DNA of 64,000 nucleotides, from the NCBI GenBank assembly GCA_951799425.1, contig OX637395.1, positions 39,441,175-39,505,174 of the forward strand, given 5' to 3'. The stretch comes from Ilex aquifolium. Lineage: Eukaryota > Streptophyta > Magnoliopsida > Aquifoliales > Aquifoliaceae. The notes under the pieces are model-generated. The model ran no database searches. It saw only the letters and a list, made by a program, of their open reading frames with translations, and was not told the DNA's origin. Shown piece after piece: positions 39,401 through 48,894 of this stretch (its first letter is position 1; each line of letters opens with the position of its first letter). Made by a program: the position numbers and the translations under genes.

Positions 39401-42400
39401 GGAACTGACTACTTTACAAAGTGGGTCGAGGCTGAGCCTCTGGCTCACATCAGAGACGTGGACACCAAGAAGTTTGTGTGGAAAAACATAGTTACAAGAT
39501 TTGGGGTCCCCCGTGCCCTCGTGTCAGATAACGGGACCCAATTCAACAGCGGGCCCTTCAAGTCTTTTTGTGAGCACCTCAAGATCCGGAACTACTATTC
39601 CACTCCCGCATACCCTCAGGGGAACGGGCAAGCTGAGTCCTCAAACAAGGCCATCATCAACGGTATCAAGAAGAGGTTGGAAAGGGCCAAGGGAAAATGG
39701 GTGGAGGAGCTCCTCAACGTTCTTTGGGCCTACAGGACCACTCCTCGAAGATCAACAGGGGAAACACCATATGCCCTCGCATACGGGGTTGAGGCAGTCA
39801 TCCCTCTAGAAGTAGGTCTTCCCACTATCAGGACACTCGCCTTCGACACAGGGGACAATGACCGCCAACTCGGCTTAGATGTGGACCTCGTGGAGGAAAA
39901 GAGAGAAGTGGCCGCCTTGAAGTTAGCCAAATACCAAGAGGGGGTGTCTAGGTTCTACAACAAAAGGGTCAAGTCTCGAGAATTCCGAGTAGGCGATCTT
40001 GTGCTCAGGAGGGTGGTGGCAAACACCCGGGATCCGGCGGATGGCAAGCTGGGACCCAATTGGGAGGGTCCGTACAAGGTCACGATGGTAGGAGGCTCAG
40101 GCTCGTATGAATTGGAAGACATGGAAGGAAATGTTGTAAAACGGCCTTGAAATGTAATGAATTTGAAGAAATATTACTTTTGATGTTCAGATCTCATGAT
40201 AAATGTATTGCCTCGTAAAAGGCTTGACTCCGTAGAGGGCATGGCCCCGGGGGCGAGGTCTTAGACTCCTGCCTCCGAACAAGGAAGCGGGAACATGACT
40301 CTTAAAGACATGATCCATCGGGATCAAATGGCGAAGGGACCCGACTCCGCCTCCTCGGGACAACAGGTTAAAAAGATAAAGTTAACCAGAATGAGGAATA
40401 TGTCAAGTTGTCACCCAGACAACGGGAAACTAAATCCCGACGGGAAGGATCCCCCGACGTCCCCTACATGGCTATGGCGTTATCCCTATGGCCCTGGAGT
40501 TCATAGGAGAAGTATATAAGAAGAAACATGTCAAAAATAAAGTTGATCTTTCATTTCCAAAAAGGGGCTTTGCGTCCTCCCTAGCCACAAAAGATGGAAA
40601 TAAAAAGTTACGAAACAAAGGGGAAAGCCTAGACTACGGTGCTGGTGGTCGTCACATCCCCACCGATGTTGCCCCCTATGTCCCCAAAGAGCTCGTCGAT
40701 ACTGGCAGAGAGAGTGTCGGCAGCTGGGGCGTCGGCGGGAGACATCGTAACAGAAGCAGGTGCAGGAGGATTGGCAGCCGTTTGCGCCGCATTTGGCACT
40801 TGAACACCTTATGCACCATCAGCAGCTGCTTCCCCCGAAGCAGCCACTATCTCAGAAGAAGGGACGTAGACGTGCTCCTGGAAGAGTGGGGAGTTTTCAG
40901 GCACACCAGCTGCTGTCAGAGCCACATCCCAGCCAAGCTTGAAGAACTCTTTCTTCTGTTCCTCAAAAGCTACCAAGATGTCGTCGGCGCATTGATCAAC
41001 GATCTCCTGCCGAGTCTTGTTAGCAGCTTCCAGCGCTGCTCGGACTTTGTCTAATTCCTGGGTAAGTGCAGAACAAGTCTGCTCTGACTCTGCCACCTTA
41101 GCCTCTGCCGCCGAAAGCTGCTTGGTGGATTCAGTGATTTTCTTTTCGGCATCGGCGAGGGCAGCATTGGTTTTGCCAAGTGTGCCCTTTGCCCCCTCGG
41201 CCTCCTTCAGGAGTGCAGCTATTTGGGCAGCTTGAGAAGACAATGTCTTGTCTCTCGCCACCACTTCTTCCTTGGCTGCAGCTAGGGCCGCCTGTGCCTC
41301 GCTTTTCTGCTTCTCCATATCCTGAAGCACGTCCCTCTGAGAGTAGAAGCGATCGGCAATGGCAGAGACTTGTTGGGCAGTCTGCAAGAAAGTCGGAGGG
41401 TCAGCAAAGTAAATGAAGCTAGATAGTAAAAGAAAAAGGTTGTCTTAGACGCTCACCACCAACGAGCTCTGAATGATGTTACGAAGGAGTTGATTCAGTG
41501 GCCGGCTTCGGTGCTCCTCCATGTCGCCATGGAAGAGGAGGGCCTCACTCACAGCATAGGCCACGTGAGGAGAGTTAATGATTGAGTCAGACTCTCGGAT
41601 CGGCCTGCCTTCACGATCCTGAGCCCGAGGGCGCCACTCTGCTGCTTGAGTCGTTGGCACCGGAGGGGGAGGCGGAGTTGTGTCAGGAGCTGATGATGAC
41701 GAAGGAGGAGCTGGAGTACCCCTACCCCGGCCTGCCCCGTCATGTTTTTGTTTTACTCTCCTTTCCTCCTCAGGTTGTGGGTCCCTCTCGCGGCCCCGGC
41801 CACGTCCCGACGACCTAGAAGGGGAAGGAGGTGGAGGAAGGTCAGTACGAGAAGTCCCCCTGGGTGGTGGAGGATGATTGACGGATGGAGTTCCTCTGGG
41901 TGGCGGGGGAGGAGGTTCATTCGAGCTAGATCCTCGGTCCCGACTATCCTTAAGGGCGGCTCATTTTTTGATTAAGTTCAGGTCAAGGCAATATCCAGAC
42001 ATCGCGACCTCAAGGGCGTCCTCTGTGTTCAAGCTCTCAAGAACTTCGAAATTTGGCCAAGTCTCCCCCACCGACGTGCTGGGTTCGGTGGCAGTGGCAG
42101 CAGCAGGACCCCTTATCTCAACGACCTCGTCTTCTTCCTCAGCAGCTACACCTTCGGCGACGCCCTCTACCTCGGCTTCAGGGGCCCTGTCGGGGTCGTT
42201 CTCCAAGTTTACCGCAGTAAGCTCTTCTTCCGCCAAGGGATCGAAGTTATAAGGTGTTTGAGAAAACTTCTTGTACCCCGGAGTGTAGTCAAGGAGAAGA
42301 TGAGCAGCCCGGCCTAGGCCTCTAGTTCCCAAGAAGTTCCACACAAAGCTGATGTCGCCGATGTTCACTTGGTTCCGAGGAAGGGCCGCTGTCTCGGAGT

Positions 42401-45146
42401 CAGGGATCCCTATCAACAAAAATATCAACCAAAATAATCATTAGTCGTTAAGCAACAGACGAAAGGTCAACAGACGAAAGGTGGAAACATAAAATGAGAG
42501 AAGGGCCGACGTACTCGTAGTCCTCCATTGCTTGGGGCACCACAAGTCAGCAGCATATTCCGGACCAAGCCCTTTCTCCCATTGACCGCCGAAGATAAGG
42601 AGGTCATCCTTGTACCCTTTGTCGGAATCCGGGAGGTGGGTGACAAGGTACATGGTGGGGTCCCGAGCCTTGAGATAGTACATCTATTGAGGCATGACCC
42701 TCACCAGGGCGTAACAAAAGAGGATGTCGTCCAAACCAAGGTGCAGGTTGTGACGCTCGTTCAAAGCGACGACACCCATGATGATCCTGAAAGTGTTGAG
42801 GCAACATTGCCCCGGGAAAAGCCGAAACCGGTGGAGGAAGCGGAGGAGGATAGGATGAAGAGGAAACCTAATCCCGCCCTCCATGATGGCCTTCGTATAG
42901 AAAGGCATCTCGGCTTCGGTGCCAACATTGGCCTTATGCTTATCTGGCTTGAACTTGTCTACCGTTACCTCGGGGGGGGATAGAGTAATGGGCTTTAAAA
43001 TTTACTATTCGTTGCCGACCCTCTACGGTGTACTTGCGAGGCCGAGAGGGACCAGCCTCGTCTGCCTCGGGGACTTTCTTTGGACGACGTTTGGGCATAT
43101 CTCGGGGAAAGGGAGACCCTAAGGGGTGTTCTTTCTGGTGGATGGACTTACTGGGCTCAACAGAAGGCAGGGCAACGAACGGGAAATGAACGGGCAAGGC
43201 CACTCTCAACACAGACAAGGAAGGAGAAGGCGACTAGTCGCCGGAAAAATGAAGAAAATAAGAAAAAGGAAGCAAATGGTGCAAGGAAACTCACCGGAAA
43301 GAGGAAGGAAGATGGAGGCAGTGGCTACAGGTGGCCCTTATCTTCGAAAAAACCTCAAGAATGGAGGCAGAACAAATCGATAGCAGTGGCTCCGGTGACT
43401 CTCCGGCGACGAATGGCTCCAGGGAAACTCTGGTTTTCAAAAAGGTGACCAGGCGGCAGTTAAGTATCGTTTATATATGGCCTGTCCCCATCATTGCGCA
43501 CGAGACACGATGTTGGGCGCATTTATTGCGCACGATCTCCGAAGGGGGGAATACGGCTGCAGAAGTGATGGAGTTGGTGAGCCCTTCCGCCTTCTCAAAC
43601 GACGTGTGTCCTCTACCGTACGAAGACCAAGGGCTGGGGGGCAGTTGATGGGACATTTTGTGAGAACCTTACAATAACGACACGTGTCCTCGGAACCAGG
43701 GTACTCCCGATTGTTAGGGAGACGACACGTGGCCTCGGCATCAAGGAGTACTCCACTTACTCCACGGCGACACGTGTCCTCGGCACCAAAGGATTTCGGT
43801 GTTCCACCCGGCGACACGTGTCCTCGGCTACAAGACTTCTCAGGATGAGGGTTCTGACTACGTGTCCTCGGCTCCAAGTCGCCCTCCTCCGCCTGACTCC
43901 GTGGCGCCGATCCATCCTCGTTTCAAAAGGCTCCTTGATGGGAGGACGATATCTCAGCACCAGGAGATGCCCCGACGCCATCAACCTGTTGGAAAGGGTC
44001 AAGTCATGAATCATTAGTTCGCTCTTCCCATTAAATCAGAAAGACAGAGTGAACAGGGCTGGCAACCAATAGGGTATAAACACGTGGCGTTGTGAACAGA
44101 GTTGTACACAGCTTTACAGAAGGGTCCCAGCCACTGTGTGGCTATGTAAGGGATCATTTAATGAATTCCCAGAATGATGAGACATCCATAATGACTGATG
44201 GAGCCCGGAAAGGGGCGCATTAAATGCGTCAAAGGCCAGACATTTAATGTTTTTACATAGAAGCAAGAGCATTAAGTGCTCGGGCGCCAGGGGAAGAGAT
44301 CATTGATTGTTCGGGGTGCCGAGCATTAAAGAATCGGCAGTCATCTCTGCAAAAGAAAGAAAGTGCTTCCCCATGACTGGCACAGCCTACTATTCACTAG
44401 CCTGTAATGATTACTACCAATAAAGGTATAAATAGCCCTCTAAAAAGCCAGGCAAAGGTACGCAAAACACAAGATACAAACACAAAAGCATTACACTGTG
44501 CTCTCCATATTCCCTCTCTCAAAATCGAACTGACTTAACCGTCGGAGGGGATACGCCGGAGACACTCCGGCGCCCTTCTAACCCTTCTTTTTGTTTCCAG
44601 GACACGCCGGAATATACCATTGCCTGTTGGAATCGAATCAACTACCCCGGAGAGGAGCCGCTGTTGACCACACAAGTTCTCTTTGCTTACTTCACGCCTC
44701 CCTCTTTATCACGAGGACCTGACGTCAGAGGTAAATACGAGTTCACCTGTGTCCTGTTTCTACTCATACATCTATTGTGCAAAAATCGGTACGCACACAA
44801 TTGTACCAAAAGAAAAAGAAAAAAACCAGAAACAACAAAACCCATAAAGACACAAGGCTGTTCTTTTTCTTTTATTTTTCTTTCCTTTCTTAGCAACCGA
44901 ACAATAGCAGAAGAAAATGGGATGAGATTGTTCATTACCATTGAGATTGATAGTTTCAGAAGCAACACCACCCCAAACCATAGCACCGAGACGGCCATTA
45001 CCAATAGGAAGAGCATCAGTCCAGTACTTTCCAGGCCCATTGAACCTGACCTTGAGAGGCCTCGAAACCTCTGTTTCTATCAAACTTGGGTTCCAGAACT
45101 CTTTCTCTGTGGGTGGTCGCACCAGAACCCAGTCATCATCTTCCAT
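24486..45146 (-). CDS. FUC95A: Alpha-L-fucosidase 2 (GH95, FUC95A/AXY8 type), complete
   Basis: Secreted-type GH95 enzyme removing alpha-1,2-fucose from xyloglucan and other wall glycans in the apoplast. Ten exons (minus): 44939-45146, 32602-32747, 30839-31704, 29670-29802, 28497-28655, 26798-27022, 26597-26698, 26304-26439, 25343-25535, 24486-24807. All junctions are GT-AG and phase-consistent, giving 829 aa (Arabidopsis about 843). It begins MEDDDWVLVRPPTEKEFW. Expected catalytic elements are present: HLNINLQMNYW (Asn413, Asn415), SPEH (Glu543) and FQIDANFG (Asp719), by analogy with bifidobacterial AfcA. Unusual: the usual W-D-G-A before HLN reads F-D-C-A; the usual H-A-W-E-H reads H-L-L-E-H (residues 493-497); one codon of E-G-G before LYSN is missing. 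Intron 1 carries an 11.4 kb retrotransposon and intron 8 a SINE. No stop or frameshift was found. Confidence 0.92.
25233..25248. repeat. Poly-C tract (16 C) in fucosidase intron 9
   Basis: C16 followed by GCCGAC and an A run, lying between exons 9 and 10. Confidence 0.85.
25860..26012 (+). mobile_element. Au-like SINE in fucosidase intron 8
   Basis: A 153-bp tRNA-derived element: CTTGGCACAATGGTAATGTT (A box-like), then GGTTCGAGTAGCGGAAA (B box region), GCTGCGTACAT and GTGCACTAGTTATGCCC near the end. This order is characteristic of the plant Au SINE family. It is flanked by a perfect 17-bp duplication, ATTAATGATAAGAGACA, at 25843-25859 and 26013-26029. It is antisense to the host gene. Confidence 0.88.
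29127..29160. repeat. AT microsatellite in fucosidase intron 4
   Basis: Run of TA dinucleotides with one TGTG interruption, in intron 4 of the fucosidase gene. Confidence 0.75.
33421..33613 (+). promoter_or_regulatory. Array of five G-box repeats in the LTR
   Basis: GACACGTG(T/G)CCTCGG occurs at 33421, 33466, 33511 and 33555, and a variant TACGTGTCCTCGG at 33601, a spacing of 44-46 bp. Four have the complete CACGTG palindrome and the fifth has TACGTG. The spacers share only partial similarity. CACGTG/ACGTG is the core for bZIP (ABA/light) and bHLH factors. The array is repeated in the 3' LTR from 43679. Confidence 0.7.
34168..34178 (+). promoter_or_regulatory. TATA box of the 5' LTR
   Basis: GGTATAAATAG preceded by CCAAT about 10 bp upstream; the likely start of element transcription lies about 30 bp downstream. 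The 3' LTR copy (44426-44436) points toward fucosidase exon 1 on the antisense strand. Confidence 0.7.
34589..40150 (+). pseudogene. gag-pol polyprotein of the Tat element, with five in-frame stops
   Basis: One frame runs from ATG 34589 to TGA 40148-40150 with no frameshift but with stops at 35183 (TGA), 35354 (TAG), 36857 (TAG), 36875 (TGA) and 39038 (TAG). Domains in order: basic N-terminal gag; retrotransposon gag domain (about 35357-35800); zinc-knuckle-like CSYHQDVGHLTEDC (36032-36073); aspartic protease with DSGSS (about 36450); reverse transcriptase with YVDDM (37586-37600); RNase H (about 38020-38350); second RNase H with FVDGSS (about 38460-38850); integrase with H-H-C-C finger (about 39130-39270) and D-D-E core (VGTDYF, SDNGTQF, NGQAES). 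The stops at 36857/36875 lie at the gag-protease/RT junction, where some Tat elements naturally separate gag and pol. The others break conserved regions. Confidence 0.9.
40809..43218 (-). pseudogene. Antisense accessory gene (aORF) of the Tat element, broken
   Basis: Minus-strand gene between integrase and the 3' LTR, as described for Tat-type elements. The N-terminal part resembles the 'putative gypsy-type transposon' domain of plants (RFPLHPILLRFLHRFRL... then HLPDSDKGYKDDLLIFGG). A Pro/Arg-rich linker follows, then a long Ala/Glu/Lys coiled coil (40809-41387). At least two introns are implied: about 42419-42512 (acceptor TTGATAG|GGATCC) and about 41388-41453. Lesions: an eight-base C run (42972-42979) that shifts frame by one, TAG at 42684-42686 and TGA at 41961-41963; reading resumes in frame after each stop. 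The true start may be MPKRRPKK (near 43100). The protein's role is unknown. Confidence 0.65.
43629..43645 (+). other. Polypurine tract of the Tat element
   Basis: AAGGGCTGGGGGGCAGT directly abuts the 3' LTR; it would prime plus-strand DNA synthesis. Confidence 0.75.
43646..44797 (+). repeat. 3' LTR of the Tat element
   Basis: 1152 bp, same length as the 5' LTR with five substitutions: A/G, G/A, A/T, A/G and A/C (5' LTR first). It ends 141 bp from the 3' edge (44939) of fucosidase exon 1. Confidence 0.95.
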
Positions 45147-45337
45147 TGAAACCCAAGAAGAACTTGATCAAACAATACAATCTTTCCAAGTCTCACTCTG
45201 TACTTTCTCTGTGCTCCATAGTTTGAGGCGATCTTTTTTTTATCTTTTCACTCTGTTTCTCTCTAACTCTCCAAAAGTGATAGTGCATTGGTCTTTGAAT
45301 TGAAGTGATGAGTGATTAGTGCCATGAAGCAAACAGA

Positions 45338-45347
45338 ATATAAAGGG
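45338..45347 (-). promoter_or_regulatory. Candidate TATA box of the fucosidase gene
   Basis: CTTTATATTC on the minus strand about 190 bp upstream of the ATG at 45146, in a region otherwise not AT-rich. The MULE-like element begins about 150 bp further upstream. Confidence 0.45.
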
Positions 45348-45497
45348 CGGTTGGTAGTGAGTGAGCATATAATATGTACAGCAAGGAAATAGCCACCCCA
45401 ACCGTTCCGTTCAATCCAACAAGGCCATGTACTGTTAACTGTTGGGGGTCCCACATTTTCGGCATTGTCTTTACTCTTGACCCGCCTCGGTGCCTCC

Positions 45498-46581
45498 GGG
45501 AACGGATCCTCTGCTGTTCCAAAAGACGGCAACGTTTTGTGAGTTGTGACACTAACAATTGTAATCTTGCCCACCGATCAAAACCGAAAGTTTTTCAAGT
45601 AAAAACTTTACATTGGAAAAACATATGGTTAAAGTTTATATCTAATTATGGTATCAAAAATTTATTTTTTGGAATTAATTATAATAAACAAAATTTATTT
45701 TTTACTACAATATTTTAACTTTTCTAATGAAAAAAATGTGAAGCATTCAAAATTTTTATATTTTATCACAAAATGCAGAACTATGACAAAATATAGTGCC
45801 ATAATTTAACTTTTCATCCAATAAAAATGTGGGACATGTAACATTTTTATATATTATTTTCACAATTCATATTTAATCCGTTAAAAATAAAAAATTAGAT
45901 CTAATTCGAATAACTTCTCCAGATGAAAAGTGCAGGCATTATATTTCAAACTCAATTTCGAACATTAATCTATTATATTATATTTTATGATTTTGGATAT
46001 TCAATATATCTAATTTTTATTAGGATTGTTATCCGACTTGAATTATACGTATGCACATACAATCATATGATGAAATAAAATGATTATTTGATGAGATTAA
46101 GTCAAAATTACGATGTAATTTTCTAAAACTCGATTTCAAAGTTATTCGGATCATATTGAATTTTTTATTTTAACGAGTTCAAATATGCATTGTGAAAATA
46201 AAATATAAAATTTTTACACGTATCACATTTTTATGTGATGAAAAGTTTATGTATGGTATCATATTTTGTCATAGTTCTACGTTTTATGATAAAATATGAA
46301 AATTTTGAATGGTTAACATTTTTTTCATTAGAAAAGCTAAAATATTATACTGAAAAAAATTTGTTTGTACTATAATTAATTTTATAAATAAATTTTTGAT
46401 TCCATAATTGAATATAATCTTTGACCATATGTTTTTCCAATGCAAAGTTTTTACTTGAAAAACCTCCAGTTTTGAACGGTGGGTAAAGGGATTAAAATTG
46501 ATGGTGCCATAGCTCACAAAACATTGTCCTCTTGTGGAACAACACAGTGTGCTGTTCTTTTGGAACAGCAGAGGATCCTCT
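45498..46581. mobile_element. Long-inverted-repeat (MULE-like, foldback) element in the fucosidase promoter
   Basis: A 1084-bp element whose arms (about 45498-45925 and 46125-46581) are inverted copies of each other, e.g. GGATCCTCTGCTGTTCCAAAAG at the left versus its complement at the right. About 200 bp of unique AT-rich DNA lies between. It is flanked by a perfect 13-bp direct repeat, CCTCGGTGCCTCC (45485-45497, 46582-46594). Long terminal inverted repeats suggest a non-autonomous Mutator-like element, although those usually duplicate 9-11 bp. No transposase. The arms differ at many positions, so it is not new. Confidence 0.8.
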
Positions 46582-46594
46582 CCTCGGTGCCTCC

Positions 46595-47829
46595 TATAAT
46601 TTTTTTTAGAGGGATGGTAATTCAATTTAATTTATTAATCTAATGAATCTCTATTATTTGATTGATAATTAATTTTCATATTGATTGAGATCCGCTATAA
46701 ATTCTATAATTTTGATATAGGAAATTAGAAAATAAAGTCACAAAATTATATCAAAATAACATATTCCTTCTTTTAAACTTCACTCAAGTTTCGTGACAAA
46801 ATATTTAGTACAAAGTTGATACTATGCCCAATATTGAGTTTATTCAAACTGAACATTATCTTTGCTCACGTAATTTGGCGGACGATTTTAAGGTGTTGTT
46901 TCAATTACAGCATCTCGTAACTATAAAACCATTAAACTAGTAGATATTTTACATTAAATATTTTAGATGAATCTCCACTTCGAAAACTATTCATGAGATG
47001 ATTCTTAATAAATGCTATTCATATATCACCTTCAAGTAGAAAAGAAAGAGGGGAATAAGAAATTATTAAATTTATATTAAAACTAAATTAATTATCATAT
47101 AAGAAATCTATTTGAATTATTTCAGTGCCCATTTAAATTTCATGAAATTGAAGATTGCTCATGAGGTACTCTAATTTGATGGTCTGCAGTCAGTCATATG
47201 ACAATAAAAAAAAAAGGTTAATATAACTATAATAAGCTTTACTTTAACGACCTTCAAGACCCTCTTTTTGTCTATATCCATTAATCAAAGCTTAATAACA
47301 ATGGAACACACGGGAGCTTCCAAAAAAGGGTTTTTGCAATACAACACTCTTCATATACTATACTACCATGTATCTTTATTTTATTTTATTATGTCTTTGG
47401 CTGAGTTTTTTTTTGGGTAAGTAATTAATTTCATTAACCAAAAGAAATATCGGGATACTTGCACAATGATACATACAATTAAAAAAACAAAAAATTTGTG
47501 AGATGATAAATCATTTATTTTAACTGTAAATGAGGTTTCATCGACTAAATCAAAACAGAATATCTGAACATGACTAAATACAATATATTTATAAGGATTC
47601 TGGGATAGCTTTTAGAGACATTGTGGATTGCTGCTCTCATAGGCTCTAGAGTAATCTACTTTTTGCGAGAACTAATTAGGAAAGTAATAAAACATTATTT
47701 TCTGCCAGAAGGAAAAAAAAAACGAAAGCACAAAAATAACTTTTAGGAAAGTAAAAAAATAACAAATAATAAATTAGGAAAATAATAAAATAACATTTTC
47801 TTTAGTCGGTGTAGAACTCGGTGCTTAGA
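46595..47829. other. Intergenic, between the two inverted-repeat elements
   Basis: AT-rich, with no gene or RNA supported. Part of the shared upstream region of the divergent FUC95A and REV1 genes. Confidence 0.6.
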
Positions 47830-48754
47830 GCATCTCCAACCATGACTCAAATTTAGACTCAAATTTGAGTCTAAATTTGAGTAAAATGCTTGATTTGGTA
47901 TAGAGTACTCCAATGGGTAAACTCAAATATCTACTCAAATCTTTTAAAAAATTCCCTTATTACCCCCAAAATTCATTTTTTTTTTTGTCATTCAAATCAT
48001 AATATTTGATAAAATAAATGAAACTTTCATCTCTCCACAAATGAATAATTCAAAAAAATAAATAAATATGTATACAACACTACATGAAAATAAAGAAACC
48101 ACCTATGAATTATAAGATTATTCTAATCCCTTATCATTTTTTATAAATCCAAATAAAGAAAAAAAATAGTTAACATGGACATGGTCTGAAGAACACAAAA
48201 ACATACGTTTTTAACAAAAATGGAAGATTGAAGAAATAAAATGACAAATTTTCTAAATTTGTGGGTACCGAAGGTTTAAAATTTCAGGAAGAATCGGTGG
48301 TCTGAAATTGTACTACCGATAGTGTTTAACTCGAAAAAATCAAAGAAAAATATGATGGGTAGACTTAGAGTTTATATAGTATGAAAGATGAGTGAGATTA
48401 GAGTTTTGAAAAATACAAGAAATTAAAAAGATGGAAGATGAAAAGCAAAAAACTTACCTACACGCCTTCAAATGATTTGTGAAAACTTCGGTGGTGGTCG
48501 GCGATAGAAGCAGTGTAGTAGAGAAAGGTAAGAAGAGACAGATAACAAATACTCAAAGAAGTCTTTTAGTTTTGGATAGGTTAAAAAGTTACCGTTAAAA
48601 ATTTGGTATAGAATTTGAGTTTACTTCAATTTAGGTCCAGAATAAGTTCTGCTTTGATTTGGTATAGGTTTGAATCCAAAATTGGAGAAACTTTTTAGGC
48701 CATTTTGACTCAAATTTAAATTTGAGTCTATATTTGAGTCAAGGTTGGAGATGC
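47830..48754. mobile_element. MITE-like inverted-repeat element upstream of REV1
   Basis: The left end GCATCTCCAACCATGACTCA and the right end (complement GCATCTCCAACCTTGACTCA) match over about 60 bp. Subterminal palindromes are built on GACTCAAATTTGAGTC. Length 925 bp, no transposase frame. I could not identify an exact target duplication. The right end is 140 bp before the REV1 ATG. Confidence 0.7.
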
Positions 48755-48894
48755 CGTTGGCGCTCCATTTAAACGGAAACTTTTCTTGCAAGCTTCATAG
48801 GCGTATTCACTCATAAATTCCCAAAATCCTCATACTCTCTTGAAATTTTTGAGTCTTTGTTGATTATTAGTTCATTCTATTTTAACTTTTGAAG

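Larger units (their letters stand above)
33388..44797 (+). mobile_element. Ty3/gypsy LTR retrotransposon, Tat type, inserted in fucosidase intron 1
   Basis: An 11,410-bp element with 1152-bp LTRs (33388-34539, 43646-44797) starting TG and ending CA. It is flanked by the 5-bp duplication CAATT (33383-33387, 44798-44802). Order: LTR, primer-binding-type motif TTTGGCGCCGTCTGTGGGA (34541), gag, protease, reverse transcriptase, RNase H, a second RNase H, integrase, antisense accessory gene, purine-rich tract (43629-43645), LTR. The duplicated RNase H and the antisense ORF after integrase are marks of the Tat lineage. The coding strand is opposite to the host gene. The LTRs differ at only five positions, so the insertion is young, but the coding region carries stops. 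Confidence 0.95.
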
